55,261 nt of DNA from Leifsonia sp. TF02-11 (GCF_017565305.1 NZ_JAGEKP010000029.1:1-55261); one strand, 5' to 3'. Counted from the first letter of the stretch, positions 28,501 to 36,627 are shown. The notes: generated by a model from the sequence alone, not told the origin. A program made the numbers and translations.

Positions 28501-30042
28501 GGCGACCCCGGCGACCACCACGAGCACCGACACGGCGAACCCGGGTTCATCGGGACGTGGAATGCCGTGACGCTTCCGGGCCGCGGCGATCGACTCCAGA
28601 GCCCCCAGCAGTGTCGCCGTGCTCGTCGGATCGCACGCCAGGGCCGGGGTGCCGCGCAGCGGGCTCTGCCGCGAATCCACGTGGGGAAGCCACTTGAGCC
28701 AGCTCCACGTGGGCATCGCCCGGTCGCCGACGATCGCGGCGATAGCGAGCTCTGCCGGTGAGTGGAGCCCGGCTGCCTGGACGACGAGCGCCCGCGCCAC
28801 GCCGTCGGCAAGCGGCCCCGTACCGGCGACACCGATCGCCTGCACGTGGTCGAGCCGTTCCACCACGGGCACACCCGGCACGTCCCGGAACTCCCGCGCG
28901 AGTGCCTTCACCGCCTCCACATCGCCGGACTCCCCCGCATCGCGGACCGGCAACGTCACCTCCACGCGACTCGGGAGGTCGGCGGCGCCCAACCGGAGGC
29001 GCAGGAAGGCGTCCGTCCCTGGCCGCCGGCTCCACAGCAGCGGGGAGCGCAGGTGCATCGCTTCGGCGACGGCCGACGTGGACGGCGCTTCGAGAATCCT
29101 CGCCCGGACCTCCCGGGCGCGGGCCTCCACCAGCTCCGTGCGCGCACCACGGAGCGCCGCGTCGAACGCGCGCCTCCGTGCCGACCTTCGGGTACGCCCT
29201 CGTACCCTGCCGTCGACCCACGAACCGACGAGCATCACCGGCGACAGCACGGCGAACACCAGCGACAGGGCCTGCCCGGTCACCGCGAAGAGTGCCACTC
29301 CGAGCAGAGCGGGCGCCGCGAGCGCGATCACCGGGAGGCGGGGCGGCTCGTCGGGGACGGGCGGCTCGGGAAGCACGACCTTCGCCGCCACGGGTGCGGG
29401 CTCCACGCGCGGCGGCCGGATGAAGCCGTCTCCCGTCTGCGACGGAGGCCGGCGCAGGGAACCGGCGAGCGGCAGAACACACAGCTCCGTGCCCCCGATA
29501 CGGACGCGGGTCTCGGCGTCGAGCTCGGCACTGCGCACAAGGCACCCGTCGACGACGACCCCGTTCGCCGAGTTGAGATCGGCGACCGCCACGGTCTCGG
29601 CCACCGTGACGGTCGCGTGGCGTCGAGAGACCTCCCGATCGCCGTCGAGCCGAACGGCGGCCGACGGATCACGACCGATCAGGCTCACCCCGGTGGGGAT
29701 CCGGAACTCGCGCCCGGCATCCGGCCCTGACACCAGCCGGACGAGCGCCGCCGGCTCGTCGTCCCGTTCGTCACCGGCTCGACGGACACCCGGCGGCACG
29801 ACCTCGACCCGGTGACCCGATCGCAGGCTGGACGCGTAGAGGGGCGACGCCGGATCGAGCACGATCGCCCGCGCCGTTCCCGGCGGCTCGACACGAATCG
29901 TGACGCCGCCGGCCCTGTCGGCACCGCTCTCCCGCCGTCCGGCCAAGCGCGCCGCGAGGTCCGCGACCGTCACCGAAACGTCGGCCGTGACCAGGAGATC
30001 CTCCGGCCCGCTCGTCCCCGCGTGCGTGATCGTGTACTTCAT
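25600..30042 (-). CDS. FHA-FtsK/SpoIIIE ATPase of a type VII secretion-like system (EccC/EssC type)
   Basis: 1480 residues. Residues 1-85 have a ubiquitin-like look. Residues 100-190 are an FHA domain (LIGRDPSAAVRL, EVSRRHATV, DLNSANGVVVDG). Two membrane helices lie at about 236-275. Three P-loop modules follow: residues 679-687 GGTTGSGKS with Walker B LVIVVDEFAAL (Asp786-Glu787), intact; residues 1009-1020 with GGGGSGLST, where the Lys is lost; residues 1297-1306 GPFGSGRTT, where Lys is Arg. One active and two degenerate modules is the EccC/EssC pattern. GGGGGAG precedes the ATG. Confidence 0.88.
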   Translation of the reverse strand: MKYTITHAGTSGPEDLLVTADVSVTVADLAARLAGRRESGADRAGGVTIRVEPPGTARAIVLDPASPLYASSLRSGHRVEVVPPGVRRAGDERDDEPAALVRLVSGPDAGREFRIPTGVSLIGRDPSAAVRLDGDREVSRRHATVTVAETVAVADLNSANGVVVDGCLVRSAELDAETRVRIGGTELCVLPLAGSLRRPPSQTGDGFIRPPRVEPAPVAAKVVLPEPPVPDEPPRLPVIALAAPALLGVALFAVTGQALSLVFAVLSPVMLVGSWVDGRVRGRTRRSARRRAFDAALRGARTELVEARAREVRARILEAPSTSAVAEAMHLRSPLLWSRRPGTDAFLRLRLGAADLPSRVEVTLPVRDAGESGDVEAVKALAREFRDVPGVPVVERLDHVQAIGVAGTGPLADGVARALVVQAAGLHSPAELAIAAIVGDRAMPTWSWLKWLPHVDSRQSPLRGTPALACDPTSTATLLGALESIAAARKRHGIPRPDEPGFAVSVLVVVAGVASADRSRLVALAESRVGMALIWTADEVDSLPAVCGTFVHLGAAASAPSVGFARESRTVHPSALETIDPIAAETAARALAPVADSGAPVGDQTDLPRSVAMFDLFGDIVASDPEAIVRRWTRTDSLTAAWVPGRPRDPGALRAVVGRSQNGPMALDLRADGPHALVGGTTGSGKSEFLQTWIMALAAEYAPDRLTFLLVDYKGGAAFAECADLPHTVGLVTDLTRPLVRRALVSLRAELARRERVLSRAGAKDMTAMEAAGDPAAPPALVIVVDEFAALAADLPEFLAGVLDIAQRGRSLGLHLVLATQRPSGVVKDDLRANTNLRIALRVADAADSVDVVGVPDAAGFAVETPGRALVARGQGRRDIFQTGYLGGDTSSVRRRPELTVQSLPFGAGERWPEEPGEQESAGARPDRGARNERDIARLARTMSAAADRAGIAVPRRPWVEPLPTSVGLEELPSFPDGVIALGLRDEPRQQRQRPVTVDLDTVGHLAVLGGGGSGLSTTLRTVAAALTASCVSASATGLDPLARVELYAIDCAGGGLALLDGLPTVGSVVPGGDTERIDRLLGDLLGLIERRSTLLGDARASTVGQYRAATGNALARVVLVLDGLEGFRAENEFRDAGRPLDRLIALASTGRQVGVHLVVSCSRSGMIPTALAAKLGATITLGSVGRESPFADRSASYDGIDEDIDAAPGRGVFEGDAVQVAVPGGSQEAGAQAAALDELARRVQQAGLLPTAPIRRLEPWIPRGDLPAVIDGRPTIGVGYETLEPVGLPPRGLFVVSGPFGSGRTTAIRTIVEAAFDAHPDTEAHLVSLRTSALVDAAPWGAAADTPDATSALVADLTARIPNACEDELRRLLIVVEGVGDFEGDPVEAQTARLVKVARRAGVAVVAECDPVTAPTAWQIFAELKAARAGLVLQPDEGDGLALFRTPFPRVPRGEFPAGRGYLIEGGRLTRLQIAVTKP

Positions 30043-30099
30043 CGCTCCCCCGTGCTGTTCTCGTGAAGCGAACGTAACGCCGGGTCAGCATGCGAAGAG

Positions 30100-30137
30100 C
30101 GCCGCCGGCGTCTTCTGTGGAGAAGACACCGGCGGCG
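30100..30137 (-). terminator. Strong hairpin ending the drrAB-like operon
   Basis: CGCCGCCGGCGTCTTC (30100-30115) pairs with GAAGACACCGGCGGCG (30122-30137) in 15 of 16 positions around a 6-nt loop. It lies 24 bp past the permease stop and before the secretion ATPase start. No T-tract follows on the minus strand. It separates two transcription units. Confidence 0.6.
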
Positions 30138-30160
30138 TCGAATGTGGAGGAATCTGCAGC

Positions 30161-30955
30161 TCAGCGCCGCCCTGCCTTGCGCCTGAACAACCAGGCGGCC
30201 CACACGTACGCGCCCACGATGATGACGGCACACCAGCCGAGCGCCCACCACAGATCGCTCCCGGGATCGCGGCCGAACAGGAACGCTCGGATCGTCTCGA
30301 TGATCGGAGTGATCGGCTGGTTCTGTGCGATCCACTGAAGCCACGACGGCATCGTGTCGGTCGGGACGAACGCGCTGGACAGATAGGGCAGGAACAGCAG
30401 GGCGAAGCCGTACCCGCTCGCCGCCGTCGGATTGGCCGCCGCGATGCCGATCGCCGCGAAGAGCCAGGTGATCGCCAGGATGAACAGGGCGACCATCGCG
30501 AGCGCTCCGACCCACTCCAGCACGTTCGCCGACGGGCGGAACCCCACCGCGAGGGCGACGCCGACGACGACGCCAGTCGCGAGCAGATTGCGCAGCAGAC
30601 TCGCCACGACGTGCCCGGTGATGACGCCGTTGGCCCGCAACGGCATGGTGCGGAAACGGTCGACGATCCCGTTGCTCATGTCCTCCGCGACGTCCACCGC
30701 CGTGCTGGACGCGCCGAACCCGGCACAGAGCAGGATGATGCCCGGCACGACATAGTCGACGTAGCCGCCCCCGGAATCGATGGCGCCCCCGAAGACGAAG
30801 GTGAACAGGAGCATCAGCATCACCGGAAGGGCGATCGCCATGGTGAGGGCTTCGACATTGCGCAGCGAGTGGCGCACGCTGCGGCCGATGAACACGGCAG
30901 CGGAGGTGGCGCCGCTCACGCGGCGGGACGGGGTGACAGCGGCGAGCGTGGTCAT
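30161..30955 (-). CDS. ABC-2 type transporter permease (DrrB-like)
   Basis: 264 residues with six membrane helices. GIVDRFRTMPL is the conserved cytosolic loop of DrrB/daunorubicin-resistance permeases, and VVPGIILLCAGFGAS and FLPYLSSAFVP are family-typical. It exports a small molecule with the ATPase encoded just upstream, whose stop its ATG overlaps by 4 bp. The substrate is not deducible. Confidence 0.9.
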   Translation of the reverse strand: MTTLAAVTPSRRVSGATSAAVFIGRSVRHSLRNVEALTMAIALPVMLMLLFTFVFGGAIDSGGGYVDYVVPGIILLCAGFGASSTAVDVAEDMSNGIVDRFRTMPLRANGVITGHVVASLLRNLLATGVVVGVALAVGFRPSANVLEWVGALAMVALFILAITWLFAAIGIAAANPTAASGYGFALLFLPYLSSAFVPTDTMPSWLQWIAQNQPITPIIETIRAFLFGRDPGSDLWWALGWCAVIIVGAYVWAAWLFRRKAGRR

Positions 30956-31872
30956 CGGACGGCCTCCTTCTGGAGCTCGGAATCGGAATCGGAATCAGTG
31001 TCGGCGCGGCTGCCGGTGAGGATCAGGAACGCGTCGTCGAGGCTCGGCTTGCGGATGGCTATGGAGGCGCCGGGAACGCCCAGCGTGTCGAGTCGGTCGA
31101 TCGCGTCGCGCAGGCCGTCGACGGTGCCGTCGGTGGGCAGCTCGCGGACGATCTCGTCGGCCGCGTCGCGCAGCTCGACGACCTCCCCGCCCACACGCGC
31201 CTTCAACTCGACCGCCGTGCCTTCTGCGACCACACGGCCGTGATCGAGCACCGCGATCCGGTCGGCGAGCTGGTCGGCCTCCTCGAGGTACTGCGTCGTG
31301 AGGAGGATGGTCGTGCCCCGCGCCGCGAGGTCGCGGATGATCGCCCACAACGCTTGCCTGCTGCGGGTGTCGAGGCCGGTCGTCGGCTCGTCGAGGAAGA
31401 TGACCGGCGGTGTCGCCACGAGGCTGAGCGCCAGGTCGAGCCGGCGTCGCATGCCGCCGGAGTAGGTCTTGACCCGCTTGCGGGCGGCGCCGCGGAGGTC
31501 GAAGCGGTCGATCAGGTCTGCAGCACGCTCGGCTGCGCCCGGCCTGTCGAAGCCGGAGAGTCGCGCCATCATGCGCAGGTTCTCTTCGGCCGTCAGGACT
31601 TCGTCGACCGCGGCGGACTGCCCGGTGAGGCTGATCGACTCCTTGACGCCGTCCGGGTCATCGACCACGTCGTGGCCGCAGACGGACACCGTGCCGGCGT
31701 CGGGCGTGACCAGGGTGCTGAGGATGTTGATGACGGTGGTCTTGCCCGCCCCGTTCGGGCCGAGGAGTGCGAACACGCTCCCCCGCTCGACGTGCAGGTC
31801 GACTCCGTCGAGGACGGTCTGCGTGCCGAAGGACTTGCGCAGTCCGGCGACCGCGATCGCTGGTGCTGTCAT
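30952..31872 (-). CDS. ABC transporter ATP-binding protein (DrrA-like)
   Basis: 306 residues. GPNGAGKTTVINIL (Walker A), TYSGGMRRRLDLALSLV (signature) and VIFLDEPTTGLD (Walker B) are intact. The C-terminal extension of about 80 residues, with ELRDAADEIVRELPTDG, is the DrrA regulatory region. The tail holds a run of alternating Asp and Ser (DTDSDSDSE). It is divergent from the TetR gene across a 117-bp gap with repeated boxes. Confidence 0.92.
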   Translation of the reverse strand: MTAPAIAVAGLRKSFGTQTVLDGVDLHVERGSVFALLGPNGAGKTTVINILSTLVTPDAGTVSVCGHDVVDDPDGVKESISLTGQSAAVDEVLTAEENLRMMARLSGFDRPGAAERAADLIDRFDLRGAARKRVKTYSGGMRRRLDLALSLVATPPVIFLDEPTTGLDTRSRQALWAIIRDLAARGTTILLTTQYLEEADQLADRIAVLDHGRVVAEGTAVELKARVGGEVVELRDAADEIVRELPTDGTVDGLRDAIDRLDTLGVPGASIAIRKPSLDDAFLILTGSRADTDSDSDSELQKEAVR

Positions 31873-31891
31873 GGTCCGGTTCCTTTCGAGT

Positions 31892-31956
31892 TCTGTGTAG
31901 GTAGCAAACTGTTTATGGCGTATACGCTTGGTTTAAGTGATACACAGTTCTAGGAT
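31892..31956. promoter_or_regulatory. Shared operator/promoter between drrAB-like genes and tetR
   Basis: AACTGTTTAT (31907-31916) and its inverted partner ATACACAGTT (31940-31949) match in 9 of 10 positions. A related CTGTGTAG lies at 31893-31900. Between the arms is the perfect palindrome GCGTATACGC (31918-31927). On the plus strand TTGGTT (31928-31933) and TAGGAT (31951-31956) are spaced by 17 bp and form a good promoter for tetR overlapping one box. Repression of both directions by the TetR protein is likely. Confidence 0.6.
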
Positions 31957-31989
31957 GGGTGTCAACACCGAACCGGAAAGGCGCGCGGA

Positions 31990-32934
31990 ATGGCGGACGA
32001 AGTCGAAGAGGCGCTCCCCCGCGCCGTCGCGCTGAGCTGGGGCGTCGCCGAGCGCCCCCAGCGCGGCCCGAAACGAGAGCTCAGCATCGAGCGGATCATC
32101 GACACGGCCGTGTCCATCGCCGATCACGAAGGTCTCGGCGCGGTCTCCATGAGCCGCATCGCGACCGAACTCGGCTTCACGACGATGTCGCTCTACCGGT
32201 ATGTGACGAGTAAGGACGACGTTCTCGCGCTCATGCAGGACGCGGTGTGCGACGTCCCGATTCCCGCAGAAGACGATCGCGGGACGGACTGGCGCAGCGG
32301 CCTCCGCCGCTGGTCGATGGCGAGTATCGAGGTGATCCAGGCGCACCCCTGGTTCCCCGACATCCCGATCTCGGGCATCCCGCTGATGCCCAACAATCTC
32401 GCGGTGCTCGACTGGGGGCTGCGCGAGATGCGCGGCCTGCCCCTGACCGACGCGGAGAAGATGGGCACGGCCCTGCTGCTGTCGTCGTACGCGCGCGCCG
32501 CCGGCGTCGTCGAGCGCGACGTGCGCCAGTCGCGCGAGAAGGGCGCACAACCGCCGCAGAACGGAGAGGCCCTCGCCGCCGCACTCGCAGAGCTCGTCAC
32601 GCCGGAGCGTTTCCCCGACCTCGCCCCGCTGGTGGCCTCAGGAGGCTATGCCGACGACGAAGACGAACAGGACGACTTCGCGTTCGGCCTCGAGCGCATC
32701 CTCGACGGGATCGAGCGGTACATCGCGGCACGCGCCTCCGGCGAGCCGGTCGTGGCCGCCGAGCCGCGCCCGGAACCGATCCCCCACGACAAGGCCGTGC
32801 GCGAGGCCGCAAAGCAGCGACGCGAGGCCGAGAAGGCGCTGCGGGAGGCGCGCAAGCGCGAGCGCGAAGCGATCTCCCGCGCCCGCGAGCGCATCGCGCG
32901 CGACAAGGAGCGCGCTGAGCGCGAGCGCCGCTGA
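31990..32934 (+). CDS. TetR family regulator with basic coiled-coil tail
   Basis: 314 residues, long for the family. The DNA-binding domain is at about residues 30-80 (VSMSRIATELGFTTMSLYRYVTSKDD), followed by a TetR_C-type ligand domain to about residue 245. The last 60 residues are Arg/Lys/Glu-rich and alternate in charge (KQRREAEKALREARKRERE), predicted as a coiled coil. The gene is divergent from the drrAB-like genes and is their probable repressor. Confidence 0.85.
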   Translation: MADEVEEALPRAVALSWGVAERPQRGPKRELSIERIIDTAVSIADHEGLGAVSMSRIATELGFTTMSLYRYVTSKDDVLALMQDAVCDVPIPAEDDRGTDWRSGLRRWSMASIEVIQAHPWFPDIPISGIPLMPNNLAVLDWGLREMRGLPLTDAEKMGTALLLSSYARAAGVVERDVRQSREKGAQPPQNGEALAAALAELVTPERFPDLAPLVASGGYADDEDEQDDFAFGLERILDGIERYIAARASGEPVVAAEPRPEPIPHDKAVREAAKQRREAEKALREARKREREAISRARERIARDKERAERERR

Positions 32935-33014
32935 CCCGGGCCCGATTCGCGGCAGCACGTCGCGCACGGGAGGACACGGCAACGCGAACCGGGCGCAGCG
33001 CGGCGCCGCGCGGC

Positions 33015-33890
33015 TCAGCGCAGCGCCGTGGTGGCGCGATCGCGCGTGGTGAGGTCGCGGTGGGTGGCCGCAGCGCGCCAGCCGTCTGCGGTCAGTAGGT
33101 CGCGGATCTGGGCGCCCTGGAGCTCCCCGTGCTCGAGCACGAGCGTGCCGCCGGGGCGGAGCAGCCGGCGCGCCACCGACGAGATGACCCGCACGACGTC
33201 CAGGCCGTCCTCACCGCCGTAGAGCGCGATGGCGGGATCGAACAGCCGCACCTCCGGGTCGCGCGGGATGGCGGCATCCGGCACGTACGGCGGGTTGGAG
33301 ATGACCACGTCGACCGTTCCGTCGAGCTGCGGGAACGCGTCGGCGAGATCGCCCTGCACCAACTCCACGTTCGTCGCGCCCGAGGATGCGACGTTGCGAC
33401 GCGTCCAGGCGATCGCCTCCGGCGATTTCTCGATGGCGAAGACCCGGGCGTACGGCACCTCTGTGGCCATCGCCAGGGCGATCGCCCCGCTGCCCGTCCC
33501 CAGATCGACGCCGATCGGCGACGGCGACGGAACGGCACGGAGCGCATCGATGGCGAACTGCACTACCTGCTCGGTCTCGGGGCGTGGGACGAAGACTCCC
33601 GGTCCCACCGCCAGCTCGAGTGAGCGGAACGGCGCCGTGCCGGTGATGTGCTGCAGCGGCTCCCGCGTGGCCCGGCGCGAAGCGAGCCCGCGGACGCGTT
33701 CGACGTCGGCCTCATCGGCCGGCGCATCCATCACCGCCAGCGCCTGCACGCGGCCCCGCCCGACACCCAGCGCGAACCCGATCAGGAGGTCGGCATCCAC
33801 CTCGGGATCAGGAACGCCCGCCTGCGCGAGCACCGCGACCGTCTCGTCGCGGAGGGAACGGACGGTGAACGCGGAGCGAGCATCTGACAT
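33015..33890 (-). CDS. prmC: Peptide chain release factor N5-glutamine methyltransferase
   Basis: 291 residues. It methylates the Gln of the GGQ motif in release factors RF1 and RF2. The N-terminal helical domain is followed by GVDLGTGSGAIALAMA (SAM-binding) and VVISNPPYVPDAAI (NPPY active site). In many bacteria it directly follows prfA. Here a cysK-cysE insertion on the opposite strand separates them, and sua5, normally next, lies 12 kb away. Confidence 0.93.
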   Translation of the reverse strand: MSDARSAFTVRSLRDETVAVLAQAGVPDPEVDADLLIGFALGVGRGRVQALAVMDAPADEADVERVRGLASRRATREPLQHITGTAPFRSLELAVGPGVFVPRPETEQVVQFAIDALRAVPSPSPIGVDLGTGSGAIALAMATEVPYARVFAIEKSPEAIAWTRRNVASSGATNVELVQGDLADAFPQLDGTVDVVISNPPYVPDAAIPRDPEVRLFDPAIALYGGEDGLDVVRVISSVARRLLRPGGTLVLEHGELQGAQIRDLLTADGWRAAATHRDLTTRDRATTALR

Positions 33891-33939
33891 GGCCCGATGA
33901 GCTTACCGTCACACGGGGCGCTGGAGCGCCTGCGCCGAT

Positions 33940-33945
33940 TAGAGT
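33940..33945 (+). promoter_or_regulatory. Candidate -10 of a leaderless cysK-cysE transcript
   Basis: TAGAGT ends 7 nt before the cysK ATG, with no ribosome site between. The same hexamer and spacing are seen before ogt. No clear -35 is visible. Confidence 0.35.
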
Positions 33946-33952
33946 GTGAACC

Positions 33953-34891
33953 ATGCCAGCACAGGTCTACGAGAACATCACCGAAACCGTCGGACGCACT
34001 CCGCTCGTCAAGCTGAACAGGCTCGCCGCCGAAACCGGCGCGACCGTGCTGGCGAAGCTGGAGTTCTTCAATCCCGCCGCCAGCGTCAAGGACCGGATCG
34101 GCGTCGCGATCATCGACGCCGCCGAGAAGGCGGGCGCCCTCCGTCCGGGCGGGACCATCGTGGAGGGCACCAGCGGCAACACCGGCATCGCCCTCGCGAT
34201 GGTCGGCGCCGCCCGCGGCTACAAGGTCATCCTGACCATGCCTGAGACCATGTCGAAGGAGCGTCGCGTGCTGCTGCGCGCGTTCGGAGCCGAGATCGTC
34301 CTCACTCCCGGTCCCGAGGGCATGCGCGGCGCCGTGGAGGCCGCCCAGCGGATCGTCGCAGAGAACGACAACGCGATCTGGGCGCAGCAGTTCGCCAACG
34401 AGGCCAACCCCGCCATCCACCGTGCGACGACTGCCGAGGAGATCTGGGCGGACACCGACGGCGGGGTCGACATCTTCATCGCCGGCGTCGGCACAGGCGG
34501 GACCATCACCGGTGTCGGCCAGGTCCTGAAGGAGCGCAAGCCCGGCGTGCAGGTCATCGCGGTCGAGCCGGCCGACTCCCCGATCCTCAACGGCGGCAAG
34601 CCCGGCCCGCACAAGATCCAGGGCATCGGAGCCAACTTCGTGCCGGAGATCCTGGAAACCAGCGTCTACGACGAGGTCATCGACGTGTCGTTCGAGGACT
34701 CCATCGACGTGGCGAAGCGGCTCGCGAGCGAGGAGGGCATCCTGGCGGGCATCTCGTCCGGCGCGATCGTCTGGGCCGCCCTCCAGGTGGCAGCGCGCCC
34801 GGAGAACGCGGGCAAGACCATCGTCGCCGTCGTCTGCGACACCGGCGAGCGGTACATCTCGACGGCCCTCTGGGCGGACCTGCTGGACTGA
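33953..34891 (+). CDS. cysK: Cysteine synthase (O-acetylserine sulfhydrylase)
   Basis: 312 residues. This PLP enzyme makes L-cysteine from O-acetylserine and sulfide. Lys46 in [11 protein letters not shown] binds [23 protein letters not shown] contacts the substrate carboxylate, and [12 protein letters not shown] cradles the PLP phosphate. It is followed 5 bp later by cysE, so substrate supply and use are co-expressed. The pair lies on the plus strand inside an otherwise minus-strand block. Confidence 0.95.
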   Translation: MPAQVYENITETVGRTPLVKLNRLAAETGATVLAKLEFFNPAASVKDRIGVAIIDAAEKAGALRPGGTIVEGTSGNTGIALAMVGAARGYKVILTMPETMSKERRVLLRAFGAEIVLTPGPEGMRGAVEAAQRIVAENDNAIWAQQFANEANPAIHRATTAEEIWADTDGGVDIFIAGVGTGGTITGVGQVLKERKPGVQVIAVEPADSPILNGGKPGPHKIQGIGANFVPEILETSVYDEVIDVSFEDSIDVAKRLASEEGILAGISSGAIVWAALQVAARPENAGKTIVAVVCDTGERYISTALWADLLD

Positions 34892-34896
34892 GCCGC

Positions 34897-35466
34897 GTGC
34901 CGCTCTTCCGGGCGCGCGAGGACATCCGCAACGCGCGAACGCACGACCCCGCCGCACGCGGTGGCGCGGAGGTCGCGATCGTCTACTCCGGCCTCCACGC
35001 CGTCTGGTCGTACCGCATCGCGCACCGGCTCTGGCGGGCCGGCTTCCGGATGCCCGCGCGCATCCTCTCGCAGCTCACGCGGTTCCTGACCGGCATCGAG
35101 ATCCACCCCGGGGCACGCATCGGCCGGCGCTTCTTCATCGACCACGGGATGGGCGTCGTCATCGGCGAGACCACCTGGATCGGCGACGATGTGATGCTGT
35201 ATCACGGCGTCACGCTCGGCGGCCGCGGCAGCGGACACGGCAAGCGTCACCCCACCATCCACGACCACGTCACCGTGGGCGCCGGCGCCAAGGTCCTCGG
35301 CGCGATCGAGATCGGCGCGCGCACCGTCATCGGCGCGAACGCCGTCGTCGTGCACGACGCGCCACCGGACTCGGTGCTCACGGGCGTCCCCGCGCGCCCG
35401 CGCCCGCGCACGGGCCACGAGCAGATCCCCGGCGACGACTGGCGGGACCCCGCGCTCTACATCTGA
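34897..35466 (+). CDS. cysE: Serine O-acetyltransferase
   Basis: 189 residues, the short actinobacterial/EpsC type without the long N-terminal domain of the E. coli enzyme. Left-handed beta-helix repeats run from residue 65 ([20 protein letters not shown]), with the catalytic His in that segment and [20 protein letters not shown] after it. It acetylates serine for CysK. The start is a GTG, 5 bp after cysK, with no clear ribosome site, so translation is probably coupled. Confidence 0.93.
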   Translation: MPLFRAREDIRNARTHDPAARGGAEVAIVYSGLHAVWSYRIAHRLWRAGFRMPARILSQLTRFLTGIEIHPGARIGRRFFIDHGMGVVIGETTWIGDDVMLYHGVTLGGRGSGHGKRHPTIHDHVTVGAGAKVLGAIEIGARTVIGANAVVVHDAPPDSVLTGVPARPRPRTGHEQIPGDDWRDPALYI

Positions 35467-35469
35467 GCA

Positions 35470-35543
35470 GCAGCCATCGCTTCCTCAGTTTCTCCCGCTT
35501 GCGCCCGGCGTGTTGCGAGAGAAAGTGAGGAAGCGATGGCTGC
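35470..35543. terminator. Long inverted repeat between cysE and prfA
   Basis: The arms 35470-35494 and 35519-35543 are 25 bp each and complementary in 24 positions, around a 24-nt loop. The left arm reads GCAGCCATCGCTTCCTCAGT and continues TTCTC. It lies between convergent genes, starting 4 bp after the cysE stop and ending 8 bp before the prfA stop, so it probably ends both transcripts. Long arms and lack of T-tracts also suit a dispersed palindromic repeat. Confidence 0.55.
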
Positions 35544-35550
35544 GGGGCGG

Positions 35551-36627
35551 TCAGTCTTGGGCTAGGTCGGCCAGGCGGGCTTCCTCGTCGGCGAGGATGT
35601 TGGACTCGATGACGGGGTCGAGGGCGCCGTTCATCACCGTGTCGAGGTTGTAGGCCTTGTAGCCGGTGCGGTGGTCCGCGATCCGGTTCTCGGGGAAGTT
35701 GTAGGTGCGGATGCGCTCCGACCGGTCCATCGTGCGGATCTGGCCCTTGCGGAACTCGGCGGCCTCGGCGTCCGCCTCCTCCTGCTGCTTGGCCAGCAGG
35801 CGCGCCCGCAGCACGCGCATCGCGGCCTCGCGGTTCTGCAGCTGGCTCTTCTCGTTCTGCATCGAGACGACGATCCCCGTCGGCACGTGCGTGATGCGCA
35901 CGGCAGAGTCGGTGGTGTTGACCGACTGACCGCCGGGGCCTGACGACCGGAACACGTCGATCTTGAGGTCGTTGGGGTTGATGTCGACCTCTTCCGGCTC
36001 GTCGACCTCCGGGAAGACGAGCACGCCGGCGGCCGAGGTGTGGATGCGGCCCTGCGACTCGGTCGCCGGCACGCGCTGCACGCGGTGCACGCCGCCCTCG
36101 TACTTGAGGTGCGCCCAGACGCCCTCTGCCGGGTCGCTCGACGTCCCCTTGAACGCCACCTGCACGTCCTTGATGCCGCCGAGGTCGCTCGAGGTCTGCT
36201 CGATGATCTCGGCCTTCCAGCGCTTCGAGTCCGCGTAGTGCAAGTACATGCGCAGGAGGTCTCCGGCGAAGAGCGCGGACTCGGCGCCGCCCTCCCCCAT
36301 CTTGATCTCCATGATGACGTCGCGGCTGTCGTTGGGGTCGCGCGGGATCAGTAGCCGGCGCAGCTTCTCGCCGGTCTCCTCGAGGCCCTGCTCGAGGCCC
36401 GGGATCTCGTCGGCGAACGCCGGATCCTCCGCGGCCAGCTCACGCGCGGCCTCCAGGTCGTCCGAGAGCTGGCGCCACTGGTTGTACATCCCGACGATGC
36501 GCGACAGCTCTGCGTAGCGGCGGTTCACCTTCTTGGAGCGGACCGGGTCGCTGTGCAGCTCGGGGTCGGAGAGCTGCTGCTGGAGGTCGTCGTGCTCGGC
36601 GATGAGGCCGGTGACCGACTCGAACAT
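35551..36627 (-). CDS. prfA: Peptide chain release factor 1
   Basis: 358 residues. It reads UAA and UAG stop codons and triggers peptide release. Pro187-Ala-Thr189 in [15 protein letters not shown] is the RF1 stop-recognition motif, and Gly232-Gly-Gln234 in [18 protein letters not shown] is the catalytic loop, the Gln of which PrmC methylates. Length and layout are standard. It lies downstream of rho with a terminator between, and no rpmE gene is found in the gap. Confidence 0.97.
   Translation of the reverse strand: MFESVTGLIAEHDDLQQQLSDPELHSDPVRSKKVNRRYAELSRIVGMYNQWRQLSDDLEAARELAAEDPAFADEIPGLEQGLEETGEKLRRLLIPRDPNDSRDVIMEIKMGEGGAESALFAGDLLRMYLHYADSKRWKAEIIEQTSSDLGGIKDVQVAFKGTSSDPAEGVWAHLKYEGGVHRVQRVPATESQGRIHTSAAGVLVFPEVDEPEEVDINPNDLKIDVFRSSGPGGQSVNTTDSAVRITHVPTGIVVSMQNEKSQLQNREAAMRVLRARLLAKQQEEADAEAAEFRKGQIRTMDRSERIRTYNFPENRIADHRTGYKAYNLDTVMNGALDPVIESNILADEEARLADLAQD

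Noticed and set aside
32999-33010. CGCGGCGCCGCG palindrome between tetR and prmC as a terminator
   Set aside because: Short and in a very GC-rich gap, where such palindromes arise by chance; no T-tract.
34897-35466. cysE as a truncated gene because of its 189-residue length
   Set aside because: Short serine acetyltransferases of this size are normal in Actinobacteria and Firmicutes, and the beta-helix is complete.
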